Assembly (NCBI GenBank): GCA_910589415.1 | Contig: OU342630.1 | Span: 41,634,012 to 41,698,011, forward strand | Length of the DNA stretch: 64,000 nt | DNA from: Malachius bipustulatus | Taxonomy: Eukaryota > Arthropoda > Insecta > Coleoptera > Melyridae | Direction: 5' to 3' | Position numbers and translations under genes: made by a program | Shown: positions 9,848-21,369 of the stretch, piece after piece | Layout: each line of letters begins with the position of its first letter | Numbering within the stretch: the stretch's first letter is position 1 | Notes under the pieces: generated by a model | What the model saw: only the letters and a program-made list of their open reading frames with translations | Databases searched by the model: none | What the model was told of the DNA's origin: nothing

Positions 9848-10619
9848 CAGGGTGTCCCGTATTGTTATGTTCAAAATTCTTGAGCATATAGTAGGCTTAA
9901 TTTTGAGCCCAAAAAGCCCAAAAGTGACAGGTCTATCTTTATTCGTTACGAAGTTACAGGCCTAAGAAAATTATGACTGGTAAGTAACAAGATTCAACTT
10001 TGTAAGCCGCACAAATTGCCACACATGAGTAAACGTCACCGAAATTAACATAACATTAGTAGAGGTTCCCCTGCTCATACGAAATGGCATTAGGATTCAA
10101 CTAGATGCGGCACCAGCATATTTCGGAATTGGTGTTTGTAACTAAATACCAGAGAGAAATTATTATTTGATCGTATTCAGCAAGCTGGTCAAGAGATAGG
10201 TACGCGAAAAAAGACGAGAAAACTGTTACTTCTGCAATAGGCCTCCGAGCACAAGTTTGTATTCAGCAAGGAATAGGACATTTTTAACACATGATAAACT
10301 AAAGATTTGGTCAATAAAATAAGTTTTATGTGGTTTTCAAAGTTAAATCTGGTATTTACTAGACATTATTTTCTTAGGCCTCTAACTTCGTAACGAATGC
10401 AGATAGACCTGCCACTTTTAGGTTTTTTAGGCTTAGAAATATTTTTTTTTTTTTTTTTTTTTTTTTATTGAAAATGCACATGCACTGCAGGGAAATCCCT
10501 ATGACGCTCTGGGAGCGGTGCATGAGCGGAGATATCGATTCACGTTGGCCTTGAATCTCTGTAGGTTGAATCCTACTATATGCTCACAAAATTTGAACAT
10601 AACGATACGGGACACCCTG
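9848..10619. mobile_element. Palindromic CAGGGTGTCCCG element, TA target duplication
   Basis: TIR CAGGGTGTCCCGTATTGTTA starts at 9848 after TA; the matching end ...CGATACGGGACACCCTG finishes at 10619 before TA. Arms of over 120 bp pair. The right arm is split by a poly(A)-tailed insert (10441-10575). A solo left arm of the same family is at 41331. Confidence 0.85.
10441..10575 (-). mobile_element. 3' stub of a non-LTR retrotransposon inside the palindrome
   Basis: On the minus strand a short open stretch (RFKANVNRYLRSCTAPRAS then stop) leads to AATAAA and a run of over 20 A. The RFK..V.RYL ending followed by poly(A) is typical of the last codons of LINE ORF2. It interrupts the right palindrome arm, so it inserted after that element. 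A SINE borrowing a LINE tail is an alternative. Confidence 0.6.
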
Positions 10620-10983
10620 TATATTTTCCTAATGCATTAAAATTACTGATAGAAAGGTCGAAAGATTCCTCACATTAGTAATATTTCTCGCTGGCTTCCT
10701 TTTAGAAAAGTCGTCTCGTATGAGTGGGGGGGGGGAATAGAAGCAAGCGCTGTCCTTTCTCTTCTCGGCGATATTGTTTTATCGATTTTACTTCGAAATT
10801 ACACGGCTGATACCCGATAAATGAACAAAGAAAAAATTTTTTATTTTAATTTTTTTAACAATGTAAAAACAAAAAATGTAAATTTTCGATGTAGGTACAG
10901 CTTAAAAATTTTATATAGTTTGTCCAGCTAGTGTTGTCCTTTGCTGTAACTAACATCATCTCTTAATAATATTAAGATATATA

Positions 10984-11834
10984 CAGGGTGGTCCAACTTA
11001 AAACGTCAGGACTTTACCAAACGATAGATAACGTTAAAATAATGCCAGTTTCTCCAATACACTTATAGCCGAGAAAGCTTCCTTTTCAAGATACAGGGTG
11101 TTGAAGTTTTGGGGAAAAAAATGTTTTGTGAATATTGTCAAAACGGCTGCTTTAAAAAATTGGAATTTGGCACGCAGCATGAGCTATAAGTATCTTTCAT
11201 GATTTACGGCTTAAGGAGATAAATTGCGAAAACCAGCGGCGGAGATATGGGTGTGTCATCGCCCCTTAAAAAAAATTGACGCCACTGACGCTATGGTTAC
11301 TGACAATTGTTACATTAGTTAGGTGTTGTTTATTTCTGTTATTTAATTATTTAAGTAAAAGTTATTTGATTAGAATTTGTCTGTTATTCTTAAAATGACT
11401 ACGGATATTACCTAAAAAAACCTGAATTATCTCGAAAACGGTGAAAAAATTAGAGAGTACTTTTTTGTTCTAAAAAGCATGGGGCATTGAATAATATTAT
11501 TAAATTTGTCATAGACTCAATAGCGTCAATTTTTTATTTTTTTTTTGAAAAGGGGCGATGGCACACCCATATCTCCGCCGCTGGTTTTCGCAATTTATCA
11601 CCATAAGCCGTAAATCATGAAAGATACTTAGCTCATGCTGCGTGCCAAATTTCAAAATTTTTAAAGCAGCCCTTTTGACAATATTCACAAAACATTATTT
11701 TTTTCCCAAAACTTCAACGCGCTGTATCTTGAAAAGAAAGCTTTCCCGGCTATAAGTGTATTAGAGAAACTGGCATTATTTTAACGTTATCTATCGTTTG
11801 GTAAAGTCCTGACGTTTTAAGTTTGACCACCCTG
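10984..11834. mobile_element. Palindromic CAGGGTGGTCCAAC element, TA target duplication
   Basis: TIR CAGGGTGGTCCAACTTAAAA starts at 10984 and returns inverted, ending at 11834, with TA on both sides. Arms pair for ~290 bp (for example gcgaaaaccagcggcggaga against tctccgccgctggttttcgc). An internal atacagggtgttgaagtttt near 11092 (right arm gcgctgtat) is a nested terminus. No coding potential. Confidence 0.9.
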
Positions 11835-11836
11835 TA

Positions 11837-13357
11837 TAATATTATTACCGGTGTTAGAAAGAGTAAGATATATTATATCTTACTCCTTCTATAGCATTGT
11901 ATAACTGTCGAGTTGAATTGTGATGCATTGTAACGAAATCGTTTAAATCGTCGGCAATTCTAAAAAGATGAGTGAGTGAGACGAAAGTACAACTTGCGTC
12001 TTCACAGTTCGTTTCGCTTATTCTGTTTCAGTTACTCTGTTCAGAAACTATGTGATAAGATAATATTTACGTTCTGATGACTGGTTAATGACAGTGACGC
12101 GCGAAATATACTGATAAGGTCGTTCACTTGTGATTTGAAACGTTTTTAATACTGAATCAGCAGAATTACCTGTGATATTTTTGTGAAATAAATTAACTTA
12201 TTAGTTGCGTGAATATCCTAAAAATATATTGCTATGTTTATCTAACGTTTTAAATAACTATAAAAAGGATATATTTTTGCAAAAAACTGCAAAAATTGCC
12301 ACAAAATGCCTGGGAAATGATTGCAATCCTAAGGACTTAATTACAATATTTTTATTGTTTACCTCAGAAAAATAGAGGGTAAATGAATTTCCTATAGAAA
12401 GAACATTCAGCTTGCCATACCTGCAATATAAATAGAAGGTAACCGTGCAGCTGATATTACACGTATCTGGTAACATTAATAAATTACCCATGCAGATTAA
12501 TCTGACCGAGTCTGCCACATGAAACATACGATTCAAACGATGGCGTAATGGTTCAATCAGGCTTAGATTGTATAGGGATTGAATCGGAGATGAGAATCAG
12601 AGACGATCGGCAATGAAATCACCCTCTGAGGAATTATTAAAATGTAATCAATCAACTACCGGCTTTAATGAACGGCAAAGCTTTTTAGGAATTACGTCAA
12701 TGATTAAATAATAATAAACCGGTCGCGCATTATGTGCCCTTTCAGATATGATAAATTGTTTATCTATCATAAAGTCTCAATTATTTTTGATTGCACATGG
12801 GTACTGTAATCGATTCGATAACATTCTACAAAAGATGTTGAAAATTAAAATCGTCGTTCCATTCAGTCAATCTATTAAAACTGACACAAACTATTATATT
12901 ACCTGCACGGGTAACAACAAAGCTTTTCTCAATTACTACAGAAAGGTGATAATGTAACATAATTAACAATAATTTTGAATTGCGTTTGATGTGAGTCTGA
13001 TAAGTCATTGCTTTTCCCTTAGTGTTAAGTTTTACTTCCAACTACACTTTGATGCTTACTTGAGGATTAAGTTATTTCATCCCTCTCTGCACAAGAGAGG
13101 GAGCTTAAGATCGTTATTGTTTCTTCAGTGTATACAGTATCCAGGCATGTAATAGGTATATTGTGCTTCTTAAGCTATACTACTGAACACTGCTCTATAT
13201 CAAAGGGAACTATAAGTACTAGTTAACACAATATCTACACGTTTTTTGTTATAAGAATCGCTGTAAATGGGAATAATCGCTCGACTTGCGTTATACGCCA
13301 CATTATCTTATATATCATATTAAACCCTCTCTAATATACATTATCATACCTACTTAC
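11837..13357. other. No gene recognised
   Basis: AT-rich. Short open frames at 12258-12536 (minus) and 12748-12957 (plus) carry no known motif and look like chance frames. No repeat boundary or RNA gene seen. Confidence 0.4.
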
Positions 13358-13359
13358 TA

Positions 13360-13395
13360 CACGTTGATTAATTTCTAGATAGTCTACCAAGGTCA
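13360..13395 (+). repeat. Left TIR of the transposon
   Basis: Begins CACGTTGATTAATTTCTAGA and ends at ...ccaaggtca. It matches the right TIR except one base (A/G at about 13387). TA precedes it. Confidence 0.88.
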
Positions 13396-13624
13396 CATGA
13401 AAATTCAGCAGTGATGTCAGATCTCGAATTTTGTAGGTGCAATGAGGATGAGGAATCACAGAATAAATAGACATCATTTATTACATCATCAACAATTTTT
13501 GTTTATTTGAAAATAAAAAGAATTTAAGGTTTCTTTTTGAATATAACGATGATGTTAATTCATAAAAGGTATTTATAATGAAAAAATAACAAGCACCCAG
13601 AGCTGTCCAGTATTTGAAATAAAA

Positions 13625-13870
13625 GTAATTGGAAAGGTATTTCAAATACTTTCGGTATTTGAAATACTTTATTTCAAATTCTTTTGATTATCGGTATTTG
13701 GTATTTGATATTTGAAATCTTTTGGTTGAGTATTTGGATTTGGTATTTGGTTTTCAGAAATTCTGGTATTTCAATTACTTTGCTTGGTATTTCAAATACA
13801 TTCCGGTATTTCAAATACTTTCTCAGGTAATTCAAATACTACCGGTATTTAAAATACCGGTCATTCAAAT
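13625..13870. repeat. Array of TATTTGAAATA-like motifs (array 1)
   Basis: Dozens of variants of ggtatttgaaatact, themselves palindromic (tatttcaaata / tatttgaaata), in loose tandem. A second array of the same motif lies at 15035-15325 in the same transposon. Confidence 0.75.
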
Positions 13871-15034
13871 AATTTATAAGCATTATATAAGTATTTCAAG
13901 AATGAGTACTTTAATTATTCAAAATAGGTACCTAACTCTAACGTATCGATCTAATTCTTTTCTTACATATTTATTATGATTTATTAATCTACAAAGTAAG
14001 GGTTGAAAACATAAATTTTATAATTTATTAGTAGTTCCCAATCTACTAGCTATCCCGTAAGTGGCGCATAAACTCTTCAGCATGTTGTTCGGGGGTAATC
14101 AGAGAAGCGCAGAAAAATTGTAGATAAAATTTCTCTTGTAAATTGACTGAGATATGACGAGATAAAGTTGACAACTCAACATCTTTAATATTAGAAATTT
14201 TGAAACCTTTGTTTTCTTATAATAGAGAATACGCTCTGCTGTTTCAAATGTAAGTGAAAAGTTGTAAGAATACCGCATAAAAAGTCGTTTTCCGATATTT
14301 TCACTTGTCAGTTGTTTACGAGATGAATTGCTTTGATAATGTAAAATTGCGATCTTCATTTGTTATTAAGTCATATACATATAATATACTATACATACTA
14401 CTACTGCATATTATAATACTACTCAATTCAAATTACAATTGTGTTGACCTTTCCTATTTATTTTTCACTGATAACATATAAATCAATCTTAACAAATTAT
14501 CTGTAGTAATATCACAAGAGAGTGAGAAGGGGGAAATAATTCCACAGATTTTCGAAAAGGTGTTGCCAGGTAATAGACACGAGAGCAAATAGGGCTCGAG
14601 TGACTGTTGTCGAATGGCAACAGCTTTGAGAAATTATTCTGTGAAATTATTTTTTTATTTATTGAACTCTCATGTGGTATTCGATTGATTATTTTTTTTC
14701 ATGGACTGACGATGAACTGAACTGTTTCTCATTCATTTTTACAGTAATTATTTATTATTGTCTTGCAATTGATGACAGAAGTCAAATTGAAAAATAATAT
14801 TACTATTCAGTAAAAACAAATGACCTACCTCAAATTATTCTCGTGGCAATAATGTAAATAGAAAATTCCCACTATAATAATGTTACGATTGGCTACAACC
14901 TGTTAACCATTAAAATGGAGTTTTCCTATTGGTTTATAGAAACAAAATAATCATTTATTTAATATTTTTATCTAAAATCAAGGAGGGAGATAATATTTTT
15001 GAATACAGATGTCTCAAATTCAAATGAACAGTCC

Positions 15035-15325
15035 ATATTTGAAATAACTTAAAATTATGTTTTGGGTATTTTAAGTACAATTTGCGGTATTTCAATTACT
15101 TATAAAGGATTTCAAATACTTTTAAAGGATTTGAAATACTTTTAAAGGATTTGAAATACTATAAAATATTTGAAATACTTTATTTGCTGTAAATTTCAAT
15201 TACTTCTGTTGAGTATTTGGTATTTGAAATCTTTTTTATTAAGCGGAGTATTTGGTATTTCACATTGCAAATACCTTATACGGTATTTGGTATTTGATAT
15301 TTGAAATACTTTCAATGGGTATTTG
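15035..15325. repeat. Array of TATTTGAAATA-like motifs (array 2)
   Basis: Repeats of aaaggatttgaaatactttt and ggtatttgaaatact, starting ~170 bp beyond the transposase stop. Same motif as 13625-13870; the two arrays enclose an AT-rich 1.1-kb spacer. Confidence 0.75.
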
Positions 15326-15497
15326 TAGCAGCTCTGCAAGCACCTATTTGTAAAGAACATTTTATTGGAAAGTTATACACAAATTACAAATAATATAAAT
15401 TAATGCAAAACTTGACAATTGATAATTTAATATTCAGAGTCATATAATCAGTTTCTTAAATTAATACCTAATTAAAACATTCCACATTTCATAAAAT

Positions 15498-16742
15498 TTA
15501 TGTTTTCCACATTTCTGCCGTAACACCAGTATGATGTGTGTTTCGCCAAAGAGAAATAACGTCGGTACTCTCATCGCTTAAAGGACGATTGAAGTTCGAC
15601 TTTGCTATACCCCACACATGTTCGATTGGATTAAAAATGCAATGGTATAGTGGAAGTCGAAGAATTTTGTGTCTATACTGTTCAGCTAGCTAAGGAATCC
15701 ACTATATACTGCTTTGGTTTCTTTTGTTCCTGTTGTGAAACTAATAAGCATTTTAGTTATATAAAAATCATAAAGTCAATACAAAATATACTTATTCACA
15801 ATGTCTAGGAGCTGAGCTTTCAGCGAAAAAGGCTCGAAACCAATGTTCTTCCTGCGCAGCGCATTCGTCAATTTGTTGTTTATTTGAAGAAGAAATTGGT
15901 GGTTTATTTTCAACTGCACTGTGGTAAGGCGCATTGTCCATAATAATCACAGAAGGTAACTTGGCTTTAACTGGTTTTCGAACCACTTGGTAAACTTTTC
16001 ATGATTCATCTCTCCATGATAATCTGGATCTTTTGTTGATGAAGAGAAAATCAATTCTGCCCCATCAACAAAACCATTTATCTTACCTGCATGCAAAACT
16101 ATGTACCTAAATAATGAAAATAAATGATATTATATTTAATGCCTAATTATACATCATTATATAACATATATTATAAGTATTTAAAACACCTTTTGCCTTC
16201 TGTCTTCTGTTCAGTTTCTTGACACTGCGTGGGTTTTGATCCTGCCAAGACCTTCCCATTGTGCCGTTTTGAGAGATCCATGATCCATATGTTTCGTCTA
16301 TATACACAAATTATTAGTAAGATGCCTTCTCTTTTGTAATCTACATATGCGCGTAGGAACTTCACTCTTTTAACAATAATGTGACCTAATTCCAGGAGAC
16401 CTCGACGTGGATTGTCTTTTTTCCCTTTAAATCCAATTTTCTTTAAGACGCACAAAAGAGAAGATTTTCTGTACTCAAATACTTGTCTTTGAGGACGGTA
16501 TGTAGAGTATGTAGAGACGGTACCAAAGCGACAATTTCAGAGCTTCAGCTATCCTCTAAATAGTCTAAATCATAATATTTATTACTTGATTTCAGTAGTA
16601 TTTGAACCTATAAAATAATTTTTATACCTTGCTCACTGATGTTAGGGGTATAATGGCCCCCATTCATTGATTCGTTTCCAAAGTATTCCAATAAATTTGC
16701 CACCATCTGCTGTTGCGCTTCTTTACTTATATATTTTGGCAT
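15498..16742 (-). pseudogene. Transposase with DDE_3 domain, intron-bearing, frameshifted
   Basis: Reads from an ATG at 16742 (MPKYISKEAQQQMVANLLEY, helix-turn-helix start) through at least four exons to a TAA at 15498. Donor-like GT follows CAAG at 16627, and further introns lie near 16200-16100 and 15790-15735. Blocks in order: RIAEALKLS; VLKKIGFKGKKDNPRR; YIDETY with the first catalytic Asp (~16290-16303); IVLHAG and DYHGEMNHEKFTKWFE (~16090-16000); IIMDNAPYHS with the second Asp (~15921-15945); RLPLYH..NPIEHVWG with the Glu (~15611-15645). These define the DDE superfamily endonuclease group related to Tc1/IS630. One-base shifts (between FTKWFE and the DNAPYHS block, and near the exon 1/2 join) show that it is decayed. 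Confidence 0.85.
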
Positions 16743-17046
16743 TTTGCTTACTTTTAAAGATAATCTATCACTTTTTAGATAATTCTAATAATTTTTAATT
16801 TATTTTATAAAATTAAAAATTAACTCTTAAAACTGACAGACGTAAACAGAACAAAATCAGTTTATTATTTTGGATAGAAAAGTTGACAACAAAGCCAGGG
16901 CGATGTTGTGATCGATTATTAAATTTATTGTTTTTGCATCTTCCTAATGTCAAACATTTTCATTTGATCCCTTTAATAACCTTCAAATTCTAACTGTCAT
17001 TTTTAGTGTCATAATGTTCTACGTTACAACGCAGCGTAAACAAATA

Positions 17047-17082
17047 TGACCTTGGCAGACTATCTAGAAATTAATCAACGTG
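17047..17082 (-). repeat. Right TIR of the transposon
   Basis: Reverse complement of the left TIR, with TA outside at 17083-17084. Confidence 0.88.
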
Positions 17083-17231
17083 TACTTGTGTTTTTCATAC
17101 TGGTGTCTACTAAATCCACTTCAGATTCTCGGAAATTTTTTTTTATAATTGAGTACTCTAATTAGTATATTAATGATACATCTGCTAACGCTTTATGCAA
17201 GTATTACTAATAATCAATGAAAAACGATATA

Positions 17232-18109
17232 CAGGGTTATTCACGGTATACGCCACGGAAGATTATGGCCGTGTCTCTGGATTTTAGGATCTTTTTATTT
17301 TTGGAGTGGATAGAGACCCGGCAGAGGTATGTTTTAAAATTATATTCATAATGTACAGGGTATCCCAAAAGCATGAAACATATCAAAGTTATGTTTTTTT
17401 AAATAGAATGCTCCTATGTTATTGCATTTTTAGATTGTCTGAGAAGAAAAAATAAGATTGGTTTTTACAGTTGGTGTTTGAATTCAAAAGTTTTTGAGTT
17501 ATAAACAAGTGAAAATCGTCATTTTTCAAGTTCAAGGCCCTGTACAACGAAAACGGTTCAAGATAGAGAAAAACGGCTTACATGTCCCTATTTTAACTTT
17601 TCATGTACTATCCTATGGTATAGAAACATTTATACTTTCTTTGATTTTTTTATTTGGCGACGCGTCGAGAAATCTCAGAATTGTTCAAATTTTTTATCAC
17701 CCTGTATAAACATTTCATCTTCATCATTGGATAGTACATGAAAAGCTAAAATAGGGACATGTAAGCCGTTTTTCTCTATCTTAAGCCGTTTTCCTTGTAC
17801 AGGGCTTTGAACTTGAAAAATGACGATTTTCACTTGTTTATAACTCACAAACCTCTGAATTTAAACACCAACTGTAAAAGCCAATCTTCTTTTTTCTTCC
17901 CAGGCAATCTAAAAATGCAATAACATAGGAGCATTCCATTTAAAAAAACATAACTTTGATATGTTTCATGCTTTTGGGACACCTGCACATTATGAATATA
18001 ATTTTAAAACGTACCTCTGCCCGGTCTCTATCCACTCCAAAAATAAATAGATCCAAAAATCCAGAGACACGGCCATAAACTTCTGTGGCGTATACCGTGA
18101 ATAACCCTG
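17232..18109. mobile_element. Palindromic element with concentric TIR shells, TA flanks
   Basis: Outer TIR CAGGGTTATTCACGGTATAC starts at 17232 and returns at 18109, both beside TA. All checked pairs sum to 35341: the outer ends, an inner CAGGGTATCCCAAAAGC terminus (17356/17985, the left one beside TA), and a ggCCCTGtac terminus (17538/17803). No indel therefore separates the arms. The innermost ~300 bp match the cores at 8330-8640, 18865-19185 and, less closely, 56270-56580. Confidence 0.88.
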
Positions 18110-18588
18110 TATACAATTATTTATATTTATACCATCTTAACAGAAGTTTAAATGAAGAGTGACTGAAATTCAATACTGTACCTATCACTCAATCCAAGCA
18201 GATCAACTACTGTGTTAGCGATCCTGGTCGAGGAAGAATTAATCCCATAGTTGGTTCTATGATATTCAAGGGCAAGCAACGGCTTTAATCGAAGCTGACG
18301 AACAGGCCTAAAAAATGTAATCAGTTCAAGAGCTTGTGGACATCTAATCGTCCCGTTCAAAACCTTAAATGCAAACATGACATCTGCGAATCAGTAAGTA
18401 GCTCGATAGAGAAAAAACAATAGCTCCATTCCTCTTAGTTATTAGATCCTACCTATGGAAATGTTGAATCTAAAGCTTAAAAATCTTTAAAATCTCCTTT
18501 GTACCCCATAATACGATTAATGTGAATATAATAGTATGGGGCCCATACTACAGAACAGTATTCTATGATATAAATGCAACATACTATA

Positions 18589-19707
18589 CAGGGTGTCCCA
18601 GCTTATTCGAAGCGGTCTCTGTAGGCCAAACGATTTACTTTTTCAAACAACTTTTTTGAAAATTCAAGTACACCATCACAATGGCTATAATTTAAAATTA
18701 TTTTGGAGTATACAGAGTATCCCATATGACAGTGGCATATCAAAGTTATGTTTTTGTAAATGGAATGCTCCTATGTAATTGCATTTTTAGATTGTCTGAG
18801 AAAAGAAAATAAGATTGGCTTTTACAGTTGGTGTTTAAATTCAGAAGTTTTTGAGTTATAAACAAGTGAAAATCGTCATTTTCCAAGTTCAAGGCCCTGC
18901 ACAACGAAAACGGCTTAATATGGAGAAAAACGGCTTCATGTCCCTATTTTAACTTTTATGTACAATCCTATGGTGTAGATACATTTGTACTTTTTTGGAT
19001 TTTTTTATTTGGCGACGCGTGGAGAAATCTCAGAATTTTTCAGATTTTTTATCACCCTGTATAAACATGGCATCTACATCATAGGATAGTACATGAAAAG
19101 TTAAAATAGGGACATGTAAGCCGTTTTTCTCTATCTTCAGCCGTTTTCGTTATACAGGGCTTTGAACTTGAAGAATGACGATTTTCACTTGTTTATAACC
19201 CAGGTCCGGTTGCACAAACGTTAATTACAGATCTGCCAGATAATTACTCATTTTAAAATGCCCTGTATTATCAAAATGTTGATTTGATATTTCTGGAAAT
19301 AAATTCTACTCCCTTTTAGAAGAGTTAATGACTGATAAAAAATAAAAGATCATTCAAAATATTCATCCTATTTTCAAAATCGCAATTAAAAATCAGTAAT
19401 TATTATCTGACAAATCTTTAATTAACGTTTGTGCAACTGGGCCAAAAGCTTCTGAATTTAAACACCAACTGTAAAAGCCAATCTTATTTTCTCTTCTCAG
19501 ACAATCTAAAAATGCAATAACATTATAGGAGCATTCCATTTAAAAAAACATAACTTTGATATGCCACTGTCATATGGGATACTCTGTATACTCCAAAATA
19601 ATTTTAAATTATGGCCATTGTGATCCTGTACTTGAATTTTCAAAATTTTTTGGAAAAAATCCATCGTTTGCCCTACAGAGACCGCTTCGAATAAGCTGGG
19701 ACACCTG
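18589..19707. mobile_element. Palindromic CAGGGTGTCCCAGCTTATTC element, TA flanks
   Basis: Outer TIR starts at 18589 (after TA) and ends at 19707 (before TA). A second shell (gtatacagagtatcccatat) and the shared core follow. The right arm is interrupted by a separate MITE at 19201-19443, which explains the unequal arm lengths. Confidence 0.85.
19201..19443. mobile_element. Nested MITE with CCGGTTGCACAAACG termini
   Basis: Left ggtccggttgcacaaacgtt and right aacgtttgtgcaactgggcc are inverted. Internal cagataattact pairs with agtaattattatctg. It splits the right arm of the palindrome at gtttataac, so it is the younger insertion. Confidence 0.75.
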
Positions 19708-19914
19708 TATAATGATATAAGTATAAATGCAACGTACAATACTCTCTCTAAAGGCCCAGTTACACGGTGCGTGGTTCGGCGAACCACAGAACTGGTGGTT
19801 CGCAGAGACTCGCACTTTAGCGAACCAGGGGTGGTCACACAGTTCGTGACTCTTTAATTTTATTTCGCAATCGGTTCGTCTAGACAGCATGGAACCTAGT
19901 TTGTTATATTGGAA

Positions 19915-20410
19915 GCAAGTTTTATAATGAAATCGTAATTGATTCCGGGCTGTTGTTGCCGTGGTCCATAGAGATTTGCTCCGAACGTTTCGTCTACAGC
20001 TGCGGTAGACATCATCAGCGGTTAGGTTTAGACAGCTGGACATAATCATGTCCAGCTGTGGACATGACTGAGCAGCTGAGAGAGCGCTACTATTTATAGG
20101 ATGACGGTCTGGTGACGTCATACCCCCTCCGCTAGCTATCTCCACTGTAGCAACAGCCGGTCTCTCCAATGATGTTATAGATTTCTGAATCAGACGATTA
20201 CTTTTTTGGGTGTAACTTAACGTCGGATACTAAATCCTCCGCAGTTTCATTCCTTCCTCCTGCCTTTTGAAATTATTTGGATGCTTATTAGTTTCAATAG
20301 ACCAACGATGTAAACGGGTGTATATAGTGTAGTGGATAGCGATTTTCGTTTCTTCAAAGCAAATGACATCATGATCCTGAAGTACTAAACGCAACGTCAA
20401 CACCCGCGTG
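19915..20410 (-). pseudogene. 3' end of a Penelope-like element, minus copy
   Basis: Minus-strand reading from ~20400 gives LQDHDVICFEETK, then SIETNKHPNNFKRQEEG and a stop at 20230. This fits the C-terminal part of the GIY-YIG endonuclease of Penelope-like elements (the R-EAIEI-KHPNNFNRE type ending). It is followed by a terminal region with cctataaatag (20089-20100, TATA-like on minus) and a hammerhead-like core at 19987-20018, then atggaccacggca. Such order is known at Penelope-element ends. RT is absent. Confidence 0.6.
19987..20018 (-). ncRNA. Hammerhead-ribozyme-like core
   Basis: On minus: CTGATGA (20018-20012), one extra T, a 6-bp perfect stem GTCTAC/GTAGAC around a 7-nt loop, then GAAAC (19991-19987). 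CUGAUGA-stem II-GAAAC is the conserved hammerhead core, and Penelope-like elements are known to carry such ribozymes. The extra T and the absence of an obvious stem I partner make catalytic activity doubtful. Confidence 0.45.
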
Positions 20411-20840
20411 ACCGAACATAAGAGAAACTGGCGGCTGGGCCAGATAGACAAGTCAGCTATCGCGGAGTACGCCGTGCTTCAGGATCACCATGCCATTTGC
20501 TTTGTAAATTTATAAACATCCAAGAACGAAACTACGGATGATTTGGTATCCGGCGTTACATCTGATCCAAATAAGTCCTCGTCTGACTGAGGAATCTATG
20601 ACATCATCGGAGAGACCGGCCATTGCTCTAGGGTGGAGATAGCTAGTGGAGGGAGAATGACGTCACCAGACCATCACCCTATAAATAGAAGCGCTCTCCC
20701 AACTGTCACGTCAGTTATCAGTGTTCGGAGAAAATTTCCATGGACCACGGCAAAAGTGCGCGGAATATCAATTACGGTTATAGCATTAAAAAGCATTATA
20801 CGAAGACTTGCTACCAAAACACCTAATTATCGAAGATCAC
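20395..20840 (+). pseudogene. 3' end of a Penelope-like element, plus copy
   Basis: Plus reading gives RVTEHKRNWRLGQIDKSAIA followed by EYAVLQDHHAICF, the middle of the GIY-YIG domain (EHK...KSA-AEHA...H type). It then reaches gatttggtatccggcgttac and a terminal region (agagaccggccattgctcta, cctataaatagaagcgctct, atggaccacggcaaaag) that mirrors the minus copy. The two copies meet tail-to-tail near 20400, sharing ttcaggatca and catttgctttg on opposite strands. Confidence 0.6.
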
Positions 20841-21369
20841 AATTTAATTTCCGCCTGCATGCAATACAAGACACAATTATGGCATAAAATAAATTGCAAA
20901 CTGAGCATTGGTTCGCGATATGGCGAACCAGCACGAACCGACGACAAATCTGCACGAACCTATCGGTTCGCCTGCTTTGTTCTGTGCAAATTTACCGACT
21001 CCCGATGGATACGGCAAACCACACACCATGAACCGCGAGCCCATAGGAGTGCAATTTATAAAATTGATCTGGTTGTCCTGTAAACGTAACTCTAATTCTG
21101 ATAGCCGTCTATCAGATAATAATAGAGACTTACAGCGGGTATTATAAAGGCCCATTAACGGGCATATTTCTGTGGCCGTTTCTGAAGAAGGTATGAACTC
21201 TGTATGGAAAATATTTCAATTTTGCCATTTTTGGCATAAAAAGGATAACAAAAATGTCAACAAAAGTCATTTTTTGACGTCGATATTAGCTTCAAAAACG
21301 AGGCTTAAATTAGCATATTAGCATAAACGAGCCTGCTAACTTAATGAGCTTTTATGATGTCCGCTGTAT

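Larger units (their letters stand above)
13360..17082 (-). mobile_element. Near-complete Tc1/mariner-superfamily transposon (DDE_3 type)
   Basis: TIRs of 36 bp with one mismatch (CACGTTGATTAATTTCTAGA outermost) occur at 13360-13395 and inverted at 17047-17082. TA lies directly outside each (13358-13359 and 17083-17084), the classic target duplication. Inside lies a minus-strand transposase with all catalytic blocks, so this 3.7-kb unit is the parental element or a recently dead copy. Two arrays of a TATTTGAAATA-like motif (13625-13870 and 15035-15325) sit in its 3' half. Confidence 0.88.
19753..21042. repeat. Possible foldback element with GGCCCAGTTACACGG-like ends
   Basis: Left aaggcccagttacacggtgc and gtggttcggcgaacca face a diverged inverted counterpart at 21012-21042 (cggcaaaccacacaccatga, cgcgagccc). 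Many ggttcg/cgaacc hairpins lie near both ends. Penelope-like remnants occupy the middle. Boundaries are uncertain. Confidence 0.35.

Noticed and set aside
13625..15325. CRISPR-like array
   Set aside because: Repeats are contiguous degenerate 10-15-mers without spacers, inside a eukaryotic transposon.
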